Shown here piece after piece: positions 35,203 to 44,808 of a stretch of 64,000 nucleotides of DNA. The notes under the pieces were generated by a model. The model searched no databases. It was not told the DNA's origin and saw only the letters and a list, made by a program, of their open reading frames with translations. The position numbers were made by a program, and so were the translations under genes. Within the stretch, counting starts at the first letter, position 1; the number at the start of each line of letters is the position of its first letter. Origin of the DNA: an uncultured Thermoguttaceae bacterium (GTDB taxonomy: Bacteria > Planctomycetota > Planctomycetia > Pirellulales > Thermoguttaceae); NCBI GenBank assembly GCA_938042245.1, contig CALIRO010000045.1:145518-209517 (forward strand), written 5' to 3'.

Positions 35203-36018
35203 TCAAAGAAGTTGTGCTAGTTCTGCGCTGCGGCGGGCGGCTGCTTCGACGGCCTCCATCAAAGCCGCTCGCACCCCCCCTCGTTCCAACGCATACAATC
35301 CCATAATTGTGGTCCCGCCGGGGCTGGCCACCCGATCTTTTAGCACAGCCGGATGTTCGCCCGTGGTAATGACCATCTGAGCGGCCCCTAACAACGTATG
35401 AGCCGCTAAGCCCAAGGCTACTTGGCGTGGCAGTCCTAAGCGCACGCCTGCATCGGCCAAAGCCTCCAAAATCACAAACCCATAAGCGGGCCCAGATCCA
35501 GAAAGGCCAGTGATCGCATCCATCCAAGCCTCTTGCACGTGGTAGGTCTTCCCCACCGCGCCAAAAAGCTCCGCCACCAGATGACCATCAGGTTCCGTGG
35601 CCGTAGGCCCCAAACAATATGCGGAAACCCCCCATCCGACCAAACAGGGGGTATTCGGCATCACCCGCACCAGCCGAATGGCAGGCCTCAAAGCCTCCTG
35701 CAATTTGGCCAAACGAAGCCCTGCTACCACCGAAATGACCAATTGGGAAGGCTGCAGGTGAGCTCGCAATTCCTCCAAAACCCCCCCAATCTGCTGGGGT
35801 TTTACGGCCAACACCAGAACCTCTGCCTGCTCGACCACCTCCTGATTATTAGCGGTCGTGCGCGCCTGGGTGGCTTGGGTGAAGCGATGGCGGGCCTCTT
35901 CGGAAGGATCCGAAGCCAAAATATCCGCTGGCCGCATCAACTGAGTCCGAACCCACCCACACGCTAAGGCCGTGGCCATTTGCCCGGCCCCGATCAATCC
36001 AATTCGATGGGTCTGCAT
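35203..36018 (-). CDS. proC: Pyrroline-5-carboxylate reductase
   Basis: 271 residues from ATG 36018. It catalyses the last step of proline synthesis. The Rossmann start 'IGLIGAGQMATALACGW' binds NAD(P)H; 'LAVKPQQIGGVLEEL' and 'VRVMPNTPCLVGWGVSAY' follow, then the C-terminal signature 'GSGPAYGFVILEALADAGVR' and 'VASPGGTTIMGL', complete in all key positions. It stands alone on the minus strand; the ribosome site is weak. Confidence 0.95.
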   Translation of the reverse strand: MQTHRIGLIGAGQMATALACGWVRTQLMRPADILASDPSEEARHRFTQATQARTTANNQEVVEQAEVLVLAVKPQQIGGVLEELRAHLQPSQLVISVVAGLRLAKLQEALRPAIRLVRVMPNTPCLVGWGVSAYCLGPTATEPDGHLVAELFGAVGKTYHVQEAWMDAITGLSGSGPAYGFVILEALADAGVRLGLPRQVALGLAAHTLLGAAQMVITTGEHPAVLKDRVASPGGTTIMGLYALERGGVRAALMEAVEAAARRSAELAQLL

Positions 36019-36388
36019 AGCTGTTGGCACTCGGTATCCTAGGATTCGCTTTGCCTGGAAAGCCAAAAACCTAGCAAAACTGTTTCTTCCCAGACCTCTC
36101 AGCGCAGCCGGATTTCGGAGCTAAAAGGCGCTCTCCGGAAGACCTAACCTAGAAAAAGTCTCCCTTGTATCCTAAAAAAGGAGAGGGAGGTTGTAAAGAA
36201 CCACACCAAAGAGGGGTGAATGTTAATTCTATAGAGGGGATGAGGTCGGTTCTTTATGGAGATGGGAGAACCTTAGATGGCACTCCCCCCACCACAGGGA
36301 GAATCTTTTCCAAATCTCTACGCCTGTTTGCTAAAAAGAAACCGCCCATGCCCAGAGGCCTGGCGCTTTGGTGGAGAGACTCCGCTTA
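36019..36388. other. Gap between proC and the lipoprotein gene
   Basis: 370 bases. A/G-rich, without a gene-like frame, strong hairpin or match to the repeats found elsewhere in the window. Confidence 0.4.
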
Positions 36389-37048
36389 TTACTGCAAAAA
36401 CGTAGCGTCCTGAGCAAAATCCCGATACGGGTCATAGCCATAGAAATATCGGCCGATGAAGTCGGCTAAATAGGCAATAAACTCCCGTCGGAATTGGGCC
36501 TCCGGTTTCTCCCAGGTGGGGATGCTGTGATTCGGGGGATAGCGGATTTGTGATAAGGTTTTTTCAAAGAGGACTTTTCCTCCCGCAGTGCAGTCGATGA
36601 CCTTGACGGTAAGGCTGGCCTGCCCCTGATACAGGGTTTGACTTTGATAAAGATTAAACTCTTCCAGTTCCACCCCCACTACTATATCGGCTTGCAGGGC
36701 TTTACCGATATCCTGAAACTCCTCCCACTGGTTTTGATCTATCCAATTTTCTACTTTTTGAGAGGAAATGACCTGAATGCGAGAGATATTCTGTTGCAAA
36801 CGCGCACTGAGCTGACGTGCTAAATCCCGAGCAGCGGTGCTACTGCGCACCTGCATGGCTGCCATAGGCTGACAGACGACGGCTACCTTTTTGCCTTTCA
36901 GGCCGGTAAATTCTGCTGGTACGTCGGTACCCCGGAGCAGGTAAGCAGCCGTGGTCAAGGCCCCCACGCAGCCGGTCGATAGGCCCCATAGGAGGGTTCC
37001 CCATAAACTTGCCCATTTCCAACAATTTGCCCATTTTTTTCTGCACAT
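36389..37048 (-). CDS. Putative lipoprotein of unknown function
   Basis: 219 residues. The N-terminus 'WGTLLWGLSTGC' reads as a lipoprotein signal with Cys at residue 27. The mature part has an alternating alpha/beta pattern: 'KGKKVAVVCQPMAAMQ', 'LARQLSARLQQNISRIQVIS', then 'DIVVGVELEEFNLYQSQTLY' and 'QASLTVKVIDCTAGGKVLFE'. That pattern recalls proteins of the CsgG/LpoB/TolB-N group that compute on paralogous strands, but no diagnostic motif is visible. It probably sits on the periplasmic face of a membrane. Function unknown. Confidence 0.7.
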   Translation of the reverse strand: MCRKKWANCWKWASLWGTLLWGLSTGCVGALTTAAYLLRGTDVPAEFTGLKGKKVAVVCQPMAAMQVRSSTAARDLARQLSARLQQNISRIQVISSQKVENWIDQNQWEEFQDIGKALQADIVVGVELEEFNLYQSQTLYQGQASLTVKVIDCTAGGKVLFEKTLSQIRYPPNHSIPTWEKPEAQFRREFIAYLADFIGRYFYGYDPYRDFAQDATFLQ

Positions 37049-38138
37049 AAGGACTCGCCTTAAAAAACCTTAAAAATGCCCCCCTTCCTTTCCTGCTCGA
37101 GGGATCAAGCTCAATTTTTAAGATTCCCTTCCGGGTTCTATAAAAAGAGCATGGGAAGCTACCGAAAAACTTTCGCCAAAGCAAGAGCGGTTTTGATCCG
37201 GAAACTTCCCCTCTATCGGGGGGAGAAAAGTCCAAAAGATACTACGCACACTGAGGGAAGACCACCTGTACGAATAAGGACGGCCATGCTCCTGCTCAAG
37301 CTCGGGGGAAAAGGGTTCTATCAGTTCAACCTAAATAAACTCCACTCTTCTTCGGAGAGAAACCTGTAACAGGTCCGATGAAACACTCAAAAAGTCTTAT
37401 ACAAAAAGCACAATCAACACCAAAAAGCCCAAATCTCTCACACCAAGCCACCAAGAAGACCCGGAGAGTAAGGGAGTCTGGTGAGCCTGCATCAATGGCC
37501 AACCCCCTTAGCAAAGCACATCCAAACAAAGAGAACGGGGCAAAGAAAACTCAATATAAAAAGCACAAAGAGAACAAGACCAGGGAATGAAAATGAAAGT
37601 TTTTTCTTCGCGTGCTTTGTGTGAAATCTGGATGAATTTTTGGGGGATCTTGGTGGGCAACTCCTGGAGCCGTTTGGCCGTAGCAACTGGCCCGAATCGG
37701 GCAGGATTAGCCCCTTCCAACTTTTTGCCATTCTGAACTTGTACAGCAAGCCGAATACCTCTCCATCGGTGATCCGGGATTGGCCCCTCCCAACTTTTTG
37801 CCATTCTGAGCGGCCCATGTGTGCCCAGGGGATTTCTTTAGCTGGCATAGTACGAGGAGCTTAAAATGGAAGGGTCCTGATTGACTGAGGGGCTTTTTCC
37901 TGATAAGAGAATAATTTTTAGCGTTTTTGGAATGATTGAAGCCAATAATATACGCAAAATACACAAATTGGACGGAATTCCGGCCTGTGAACTGTGATGT
38001 AAATACTGCCCAAGATACATATCTCAGGAACCAAGGTGTTTGGTTCTATCCAGATAGAGCTAGATTCGTAAAATGTGGTTGAAGTGGATGGAGGTTAAAA
38101 GGAATGATTCCGACTTGCTCTTGTTAAGGAGTGAAATA
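37049..38138. other. 1.1-kb gap without a recognisable gene
   Basis: Open frames here are short, A/T-poor in structure and overlap one another. The segment 37380-37640 is A-rich on the plus strand. A tandem direct repeat lies at 37704-37809 (separate entry). The end of the gap carries the ribosome site of the next small gene. Confidence 0.5.
37704..37809 (+). repeat. Two direct repeats with a 74-bp period
   Basis: A 32-bp unit ending CAACTTTTTGCCATTCTGA occurs at 37704-37736 and, nearly unchanged, at 37778-37809. Upstream flanks of each unit are also similar (AGCAACTGGCCCGAAT against CAGCAAGCCGAAT), so the true period is about 74 bp. Confidence 0.75.
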
Positions 38139-38324
38139 ATGGGTATTTGCGAACGCAAGAAAGAACTTCGTCGCCGACGCCATCGGAGGGAAAAAATCCG
38201 TAAATGGGCGCGCCGATTAGCAACCGCTACCCCTTCCGAAAAAGCCCTGATCGCTCAAAAAATTCGGGCTTTAACGCCTGGGTATCTCCAGGTGCTGAAA
38301 AACCTCGGGCTGGAGGCACGCTAA
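38139..38324 (+). CDS. Small Arg/Lys-rich conserved protein
   Basis: 61 residues from ATG 38139, which has a perfect AAGGAG seven bases upstream; frames starting earlier lack one. The sequence is strongly basic at the start ('ERKKELRRRRHRREKIRKW') and ends in an amphipathic helix ('KALIAQKIRALTPGYLQVL'). Proteins of this shape are frequent in planctomycetes (I think of the DUF6800 type, from memory). It may bind RNA or DNA; no function can be read from it. Confidence 0.7.
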   Translation: MGICERKKELRRRRHRREKIRKWARRLATATPSEKALIAQKIRALTPGYLQVLKNLGLEAR

Positions 38325-38449
38325 AGCCGACGCCGAGCTGGGCCCGAAATAATTCCCCCTTCTTCTTCCCATCCAACGAGAAAATCTACCAGCACCCCCC
38401 GAAAAGGACATTCGCCAGACCAGCTAGGGGGGTATTTTGAAAAAGTTTT

Positions 38450-38992
38450 TTACTCGAAATGACCAGGTAGATCAGGCCAGATTTGGCCGGTCGGTTCATG
38501 ATATAGCCAGCCGCCCACCCCACTGGGCTTCGTCGGAGGATTGGTAGGCGTAGCAGTAACCGTATTAATCCCGGTATAGGGATTGGGGGGAATTCCCCCG
38601 GGCAGATAGGGGCCATAGGGATAATCTCGGCCTGCAGGCCCTGGCTCACCTTGGGCATTGGTCGGTTCGGTCAGTTGGGGCAGCCGCCCTTCGAATAAAA
38701 CGGGGAATTTTCCTCCATGCTCCATTCGATACCGCTGGATTTGCGTGCGGAGGGTATATAAGGTTTGTTGCAAGGCCGTGGCTTTGGTTTGCTGAGCGAG
38801 GTTCCAGACCCAGGGGTAGCTCAGTCCGGAAGCAATCGCCCAAATGGCGATAACCAAACTGGCATCCAAAACGCTGAAGCCTCCTTGACGATACCGGAAG
38901 CATAGGAGGATATATCCGCCGGTGGCCAGTGCACCCAGGGCGATGGCGACCAGGAGTGGTTCTCCTTCGATTTTCGTCAGAGCGTCTGACAT
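38450..38992 (-). CDS. Pseudopilin-like membrane protein
   Basis: 180 residues. One helix (about 13-32) comes before a second that resembles the type II/IV prepilin N-terminus, 'GGFSVLDASLVIAIWAIASG', with Asp in place of the usual Glu at position +5. The C-terminal domain carries 'DYPYGPYLPGGIPPNPYTG', a block shared with the second pseudopilin gene near 59.7 kb. The extra helix before the prepilin motif and the Glu-to-Asp change make processing by PilD uncertain. It may be a minor pseudopilin or a membrane protein that has kept the fold. Confidence 0.75.
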   Translation of the reverse strand: MSDALTKIEGEPLLVAIALGALATGGYILLCFRYRQGGFSVLDASLVIAIWAIASGLSYPWVWNLAQQTKATALQQTLYTLRTQIQRYRMEHGGKFPVLFEGRLPQLTEPTNAQGEPGPAGRDYPYGPYLPGGIPPNPYTGINTVTATPTNPPTKPSGVGGWLYHEPTGQIWPDLPGHFE

Positions 38993-39346
38993 TGTCGGAT
39001 TCTCTTAAACCCCCATTTAGAGGTACAAAATTGCCTCCTGCCAGCCCCAGGGGAAATACGAATACGCCACCCGCTCCTACTATTACCGCCCACTCTGCTC
39101 CACTTTAACTCTAGGGCATAGCCAAGGGAAAAGCATTCTGTTTCCTGGAAATTTCCGAGCATCCCACTAATTATCAGTAAATTGATCAAATTAAATATCT
39201 TTCAAAATTAAAAACATAAACATCCTTCCGGATGAGAACAGAGGGTGCCTCAAAGGGTGGGCCCTCAAGAGGTGAGATTGTTTATCCTCTCTTGCCCCCT
39301 ATTTAGAAGAAATCTTATCCCCCTGTTAGATCGAGAAAGGCCTTGC
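38993..39346. other. Divergent region between pseudopilin and transporter genes
   Basis: 354 bases, with an AT-rich patch near 39170-39225 that could hold the promoters. No repeat or terminator seen. Confidence 0.4.
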
Positions 39347-40999
39347 ATGAAGGAACCTTCGGCTCCTCTGCCTCTTGGCAATCTAGCTAAGACATCCCTT
39401 TCTGGAGCGCAGCCCGATATAGAGGCACCGCCTACGGACATATTGGGGATTTTAGGCCGTCTGGGGCCAGGTCTGATTATCGCTGCTGCCATTGTAGGGT
39501 CTGGAGAATTGATTCTTACCCCTAAAACGGGTGCGCAGGCTGGGTTCAGTTTGCTTTGGCTGATCATTCTCGGCTGTGTGATCAAAGTGTTTGTGCAGGT
39601 GGAATTTGGTCGGTATGCCATCTCTTCCGGGCAGGCTACGATGGATGCATTGCAGGAAGTGCCTGGGCCTCGTCTTTTTGGGACGCGGTGGATTTTGTGG
39701 TATTGGCTGGTGATGTTTACGGTAAGCATAGCTCAGTTGGGGGGGATTGTGCATGGAGTGGGCCAATCCTTGGCCATTAGCTTGCCGATTACTGGCGATT
39801 TCAAGCGTCTTTTAGAAGAGCAGATTGCTTGGGACCAAGCTGCCTGGGAGCATTTACAGCAGTTGCCGGAGGCCGAAAAACAGGCCTTAACCAGCCAAGA
39901 CCGAGCGGTTCGTCAATCGGCCCGAGAGCGAATCCAGCGTTATTTGGAACAGCGTATTGGCTTTGGCCGTCCGAAGGGGCAGGATCGGCCCACTCAGGAT
40001 GATCTTCTGTGGGCCGGGTTAGTTACCTTAGTGACGATTGTTCTTTTAGTGGCTGGACGATATGGGATGGTGCAAAATGTGTCGGCTTTTTTGGTTGCTG
40101 GATTTACCGGGGTGACCATTTTTTGCGTGGTGGCGTTGCAGCGGACGGAGTATGCGATCCGGTGGACCGATTTGCTCGAAGGATTCAAAGGGCGCAGTCC
40201 GCGTTGGGAGGAGCTGGCTCATTCGCTGATGGCCCTTTTGCGAAGCGAACCGAAAAATGCGGTAGCCACTGCGCTGGCCACCTTCGGCATTATTGGGGTG
40301 GGTGCCAACGAACTGATTGCGTATCCGTACTGGTGTCTGGAGAAGGGGTATGCACGGTGGACGGGGCCTCGGCAGCCGGGGGCCGCTTGGGCCGATCGCG
40401 CTCGGGGTTGGATGCGGGTGATGCGGTGGGATGCATTGACATCCATGGTAATATATACATTTGCAACAGTGGCCTTTTATATCCTTGGAGCGGCGGTCCT
40501 TTACCCAGAAGGTCTGGACCCCGAAGGAAACCAAATGGTCTATGCCCTGAGCCAACCATATGTGAAAGTCTTCGGCCGCTGGGCGCACTGGGTGTTTCTG
40601 TTCGGCGCTTTTGCGGTGTTGTATTCCACTTTTTTTGTAGCTAATGCGAGCCATGCCTTGGTGGCCACAGATGCGGTGAAGGTATTCGGTTTGGGTGCTC
40701 GAAAGCCGGAGACGCGCCGACGCTGGCGGAAAGGTTTCTGTGTATTTTTGCCTACTCTGGCCTTGGTATTTTGCTTGTGCCTTCGGCGTCCGGAAAAACT
40801 GATCTTGGCAAGCGGGGTAATGCAGGGGATCATGTTGCCCATGTTGGCCGGTGCCACGTTGTATTATCGGTATCGCCGGTGCGACCAACGGATTCGGCCT
40901 AGCCCGGTGTGGGACCTCTTTCTTTGGTTGTCCGCTCTGGGGATGTTGGTCTCCGGCCTATGGACCGCCTGGAATGAACTATCGCCGATCTTTCGATAA
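39347..40999 (+). CDS. Nramp-fold transporter lacking the canonical metal-site motifs
   Basis: 550 residues from ATG 39347 (AAAGG upstream). About eleven membrane helices, with helix 1 written 'LGPGLIIAAAIVGSGELILT'. In manganese/iron Nramp proteins this place holds the DPGN motif; here it is GSGE. The helix 6 region reads 'GVGANELIAYPYWCLEKG' rather than a Met-Pro-His motif. A hydrophilic insert of about 75 residues (near 150-225) lies between helices. The fold is clear from overall pattern, but the substrate is probably not Mn2+ or Fe2+. It stands alone. Confidence 0.82.
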   Translation: MKEPSAPLPLGNLAKTSLSGAQPDIEAPPTDILGILGRLGPGLIIAAAIVGSGELILTPKTGAQAGFSLLWLIILGCVIKVFVQVEFGRYAISSGQATMDALQEVPGPRLFGTRWILWYWLVMFTVSIAQLGGIVHGVGQSLAISLPITGDFKRLLEEQIAWDQAAWEHLQQLPEAEKQALTSQDRAVRQSARERIQRYLEQRIGFGRPKGQDRPTQDDLLWAGLVTLVTIVLLVAGRYGMVQNVSAFLVAGFTGVTIFCVVALQRTEYAIRWTDLLEGFKGRSPRWEELAHSLMALLRSEPKNAVATALATFGIIGVGANELIAYPYWCLEKGYARWTGPRQPGAAWADRARGWMRVMRWDALTSMVIYTFATVAFYILGAAVLYPEGLDPEGNQMVYALSQPYVKVFGRWAHWVFLFGAFAVLYSTFFVANASHALVATDAVKVFGLGARKPETRRRWRKGFCVFLPTLALVFCLCLRRPEKLILASGVMQGIMLPMLAGATLYYRYRRCDQRIRPSPVWDLFLWLSALGMLVSGLWTAWNELSPIFR

Positions 41000-41308
41000 A
41001 GGAATATTTCTACGGAATGGCAAAGGCCCTGCTCTGCCCTGGCCGAAAAGGCTGAAGGTGAGAAGGACCATCCATGGCGTCCCTCAGAAAGCAGGGAGCC
41101 AGGCTATCATGAACAGGCTACCTTGGCACGGTCGGGAGCTTCCGGAAAAACACGTAGCAGCTTCAAAGCGGCCTGGACTCCCGCCTGCCTGGGAAGGTCC
41201 ACTCATATCCTTGGACCAACTGTTTAACTCTTTGCGTCTTAGTGTGCCGGGTCTTCTTTGGGTGAGGCAATCCAATCCCTGGACTGCCGGTTATGAGAAA
41301 ATGACCCC
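41000..41308. other. Gap between convergent transporter genes
   Basis: 309 bases between the Nramp-fold and BASS genes. Neither a terminator with a T-run nor any repeat is evident. Confidence 0.4.
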
Positions 41309-42310
41309 CTAGGGTCTTGCGTTGCCGGAAGCAGAGGGTGTGGATCCAAGCACAGAAAGGGTATTCGGCGGGGAAGTCGGCTCTGGGGTCGGCAACCATC
41401 GCCATAGGCCGGCAAGCAGGCTGCCTAAGACCGAATGGCAAGTAGCCGAGATCGCACACGGCAGAGCTGCTGAAGGCATTTGCGGGAAATGCCTTTTAGC
41501 CAGGGTGGCCCCCAAGCCAGAATTCTGCATCCCCACTTCGATAGAAATGGTCCGGCAATCCCGGCGGCTAAATCTGAGCAGCCAGGCAAACCCATACCCC
41601 AAGAAAAATCCCCCTCCATGAAGCAATAGTACCGCCAGCAAGATCTTGATCCCAGATTGCTTCAGCTCCTCAGCACTAGTGCCAATAATGCTGGCACAAA
41701 TCAGCACAATGACCACCACGGAGATGAGCGGTGCGATTGGCAACACCAGTTTCACCAGTCGGGGGGTAAGGTGATGCAAGCTGAGGCCCAAAACCAATGG
41801 GGCCAATACAATTTGCAGGGTACTGAGAAACATCTCCCAAGCAGGCACCGGCACATAGGCTCCCGCCAGCCAATCGGTCAACAGGGGAGTCATCCCAATG
41901 GCCCCAAAGGTGGAACACATGGTCATCAGGACGGAAAGTGGGACATTGGCCCCGGCCAGATAGGTTACCACGTTGGAGGCGGTGCCGCCTGGACAGCAAG
42001 AGACCAAAATCAATCCAACCGCTAGCGGCGTCTGGAGTTCAAAAAGCCGAGCCAGGCTCCAGCCTAGCAGCGGCATAATGCTGTATTGAGCCACAAACCC
42101 GACCCCCACTGCCCAGGGGGTTCGCAGGACCGCCTTGAAATCTTCCAGGCTCAGGGTAATGCCCATGCCGAGCATGATGACCCCCAAGCCCCAGGTAATC
42201 CAAGGCCCGGTGAACCAGCTAAACCAACTGGGCCGAACCAACGCCATCGCCCCGCCCGCCAAAACCCAAACCGGAAATAGATTCGTCAGCAGAGCAATAA
42301 ACCGTTTCAT
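41309..42310 (-). CDS. Bile acid:sodium symporter family (BASS) transporter
   Basis: 333 residues from ATG 42310, with about ten membrane helices. Two family signatures are visible: 'SCCPGGTASNVVTYLAGANV' and, in the second half, 'ISIEVGMQNSGLGATLAKRH', which line the sodium and substrate sites at the helix crossover. Bacterial members carry organic acids such as pantoate or pyruvate rather than bile acids, so the substrate here is open. The last 30 residues are a Pro/Ser-rich cytoplasmic or periplasmic tail. Confidence 0.9.
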   Translation of the reverse strand: MKRFIALLTNLFPVWVLAGGAMALVRPSWFSWFTGPWITWGLGVIMLGMGITLSLEDFKAVLRTPWAVGVGFVAQYSIMPLLGWSLARLFELQTPLAVGLILVSCCPGGTASNVVTYLAGANVPLSVLMTMCSTFGAIGMTPLLTDWLAGAYVPVPAWEMFLSTLQIVLAPLVLGLSLHHLTPRLVKLVLPIAPLISVVVIVLICASIIGTSAEELKQSGIKILLAVLLLHGGGFFLGYGFAWLLRFSRRDCRTISIEVGMQNSGLGATLAKRHFPQMPSAALPCAISATCHSVLGSLLAGLWRWLPTPEPTSPPNTLSVLGSTPSASGNARP

Positions 42311-42417
42311 AGGCAGATCGGATAATGAAAAGATGTCCAGGGAAAATCCTCCCTGGCCAAAAGCCACCAGGCCTACGAATCGAGGCACCTGGCAGGGGAG
42401 CTTAGGGGACGCTGGTC

Positions 42418-44634
42418 TTATCCGCGGCGAGGTTTGAGGATGATGGTGGCCAAGGGCGGCAGGATCAGTTGGAGGGAGGCGGGTCGGCCATGATTGGGGA
42501 TGGGTTCGGCTTGCACGCCAGGGCCGTTGCCAAGATTGCTGCCGCCGTAATACATGGAATCGGAATTAAAGATTTCTTCATACCAGCAGACCTCCGGCAC
42601 CCCAAGCCGATGCCGAAACCGAGGCACCGGCGTAAAATTACAGGCGATCACCAGATAGTCATTCGGATCCAAAGCCCGCCGGATGTAGCTCAGGGTACTA
42701 TCTTCGTAATTGTGGCAGTCGATCCATTCAAAGCCCCGGCCGTCAAAATCCACTTCATGCAGCGCCGGTTCCCGAGCCACCAGGTGATTCAAATCGGCCA
42801 CCATCTTTTGCACCCCTCGGTGGGTCTCCCATTGCAACAGATCCCACTGGAGGCTGGAGTCGAAATCCCATTCATTCCATTGGCCGAAATCGCTTCCCAT
42901 GAACAGCAGTTTTTTCCCTGGGTGGGTCCACATGTAACTTAAAAGAAGCCGAAGGTTGGCAAACCGTTGCCAGAGATCGCCCGGCATTTTGCCCAACAGG
43001 GAGCCTTTGCCATGGACGACCTCGTCGTGGGAGAGCGGTAAGATGAAGTTTTCGTGGAAAGCGTAGATGATGCTAAACGTAAGTTCATCATGATGATATT
43101 TTCTGTGGATCGGATCATGCCGCATGTAGCGCAGCGTGTCGTTCATCCAGCCCATGTTCCACTTCATACTGAACCCAAGGCCGCCCACATAGGTGGGCCG
43201 AGACACCAAGGGCCAGGCAGTGGACTCCTCGGCAATGGTTACTACGCCAGGAAATTGCAAATGGACCTGTTCGTTCATCTCTCGCAAGAAGGCGATCGCT
43301 TTGAGGTTCTCCCGACCGCCGTATTCGTTGGGAATCCATTCGCCATCGCGTCGGCTGTAGTCCAGATATAACATGGAAGCCACCGCATCGACCCGGATGC
43401 CGTCGACGTGGTATTTATCGAACCAGAACAAGGCATTGGCGACCAGGAAATTCCGGACCTCATGCCGCCCATAGTTGAAGATCAGGGTACCCCAGTCTTT
43501 GTGTTCACCTTGGCGGGGGTCTTCGTGTTCGTACAGGGCGGTGCCGTCAAACCGGGCCAACCCATGCCCATCTTTGGGAAAATGCGCTGGCACCCAATCG
43601 ATGATCACGCCAATACCGTTCTGATGGCAAAGATCCACAAAATACATGAAGTCGTGCGGGGTACCGTATCGGCTGGTGACGGCATAATAGCCGGTGGTTT
43701 GATAGCCCCAACTGGCTGTAAGTGGATGTTCACTGATAGGAAGAAGTTCAATATGCGTGTAGCCCATCTCCTTGACATATTCAACCAACTGATGGGCTAG
43801 CTCCCGATAGGTCATCCACCGCCGGGGATCATCCCCAGGCCGACGCCAACTGCCCAAATGGACCTCATAAATCAAGATCGGCTTCCGGAACCAATCGGTC
43901 TGCGCCCGCCGTGCCAACCACTCCGCATCGTGCCACCGATACCGGTTTAAATCCACCACCTTGGAAGCCGTGCGTGGCGGCACCTCCGCAGCAAATCCAA
44001 ACGGATCCGCCTTGTCCCAGACCCGATCGTGATACCGAATCTGATACTTATACAGGGTCCCTTCGCCTAGCCCAGGAATAAACAGCTCCCAAAAGCCCGC
44101 CGGGACGTGCTTTCGCATCGGATGGCGCCGTCCATCCCAGCCGTTAAAATCCCCTATCACGCTCACACTGGTGGCATTAGGGGCCCAGAGAGCAAAATTG
44201 ACCCCATCCACGCCGTCAATGGTTCGCAGTTGGGCACCCAGCTTCTCATAGGCCCGGTAGTGTTTGCCCTCGTTCAGTAAATACAGATCGTAGTCGGTCA
44301 ACAGGGGGGGAAATCGGTAGGGGTCGTGCATGGTGGTCTTGTTCCCACTGGGATCAGCTACACACAATTGGTACTGAGGACGTCCATTGCCATTGGGTGG
44401 GCAGAGGGCTTCAAACACCCCGGCCGGATGAATCCGACGCATGGGCCGGAAAATCTCCTGCCCATGGGGACCATCAATTACCCAGGCTTGGCTGCAATGA
44501 GGCAGATAAGCTCGAATGGCCAGCAACTTCTGACCATCCCGTTCCACCTCATGAGGCCCAAGCACCGCAAAAGGATTTTCGTGTCGCTGTTCTACTAGCA
44601 GAGCGATCTGATCCAAAGGTGTCGTGCTACGCAC
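42418..44634 (-). CDS. glgB: 1,4-alpha-glucan branching enzyme
   Basis: 738 residues. The best start is GTG 44634, with a perfect AAGGAGG seven bases upstream; an ATG at 44655 gives seven more residues but has a poor site. GlgB transfers alpha-1,4 chains to form alpha-1,6 branches in glycogen. Visible parts: the N1 and CBM48 modules ('[20 protein letters not shown]' region), then the GH13 barrel with '[17 protein letters not shown]' (nucleophile Asp), '[12 protein letters not shown]' (acid/base Glu) and '[15 protein letters not shown]'. Length agrees with E. coli GlgB (728). No other glg gene is adjacent. Confidence 0.95.
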   Translation of the reverse strand: MRSTTPLDQIALLVEQRHENPFAVLGPHEVERDGQKLLAIRAYLPHCSQAWVIDGPHGQEIFRPMRRIHPAGVFEALCPPNGNGRPQYQLCVADPSGNKTTMHDPYRFPPLLTDYDLYLLNEGKHYRAYEKLGAQLRTIDGVDGVNFALWAPNATSVSVIGDFNGWDGRRHPMRKHVPAGFWELFIPGLGEGTLYKYQIRYHDRVWDKADPFGFAAEVPPRTASKVVDLNRYRWHDAEWLARRAQTDWFRKPILIYEVHLGSWRRPGDDPRRWMTYRELAHQLVEYVKEMGYTHIELLPISEHPLTASWGYQTTGYYAVTSRYGTPHDFMYFVDLCHQNGIGVIIDWVPAHFPKDGHGLARFDGTALYEHEDPRQGEHKDWGTLIFNYGRHEVRNFLVANALFWFDKYHVDGIRVDAVASMLYLDYSRRDGEWIPNEYGGRENLKAIAFLREMNEQVHLQFPGVVTIAEESTAWPLVSRPTYVGGLGFSMKWNMGWMNDTLRYMRHDPIHRKYHHDELTFSIIYAFHENFILPLSHDEVVHGKGSLLGKMPGDLWQRFANLRLLLSYMWTHPGKKLLFMGSDFGQWNEWDFDSSLQWDLLQWETHRGVQKMVADLNHLVAREPALHEVDFDGRGFEWIDCHNYEDSTLSYIRRALDPNDYLVIACNFTPVPRFRHRLGVPEVCWYEEIFNSDSMYYGGSNLGNGPGVQAEPIPNHGRPASLQLILPPLATIILKPRRG

Positions 44635-44808
44635 GAAAATGCCTCCTTGCTCCATTTTCTCTATTTGCCACAATTTACCCAAAAACCCTTTTTTGCAACA
44701 GTACCCTATGATTGAACGATGTCAATAACTGGAGTTTGCCAAGAAAGCCTGCTGTTTTTCCTCGTTTGCCTATTTTCTTAATTCCTCAGGAAAACTCCTC
44801 TCCACCAG

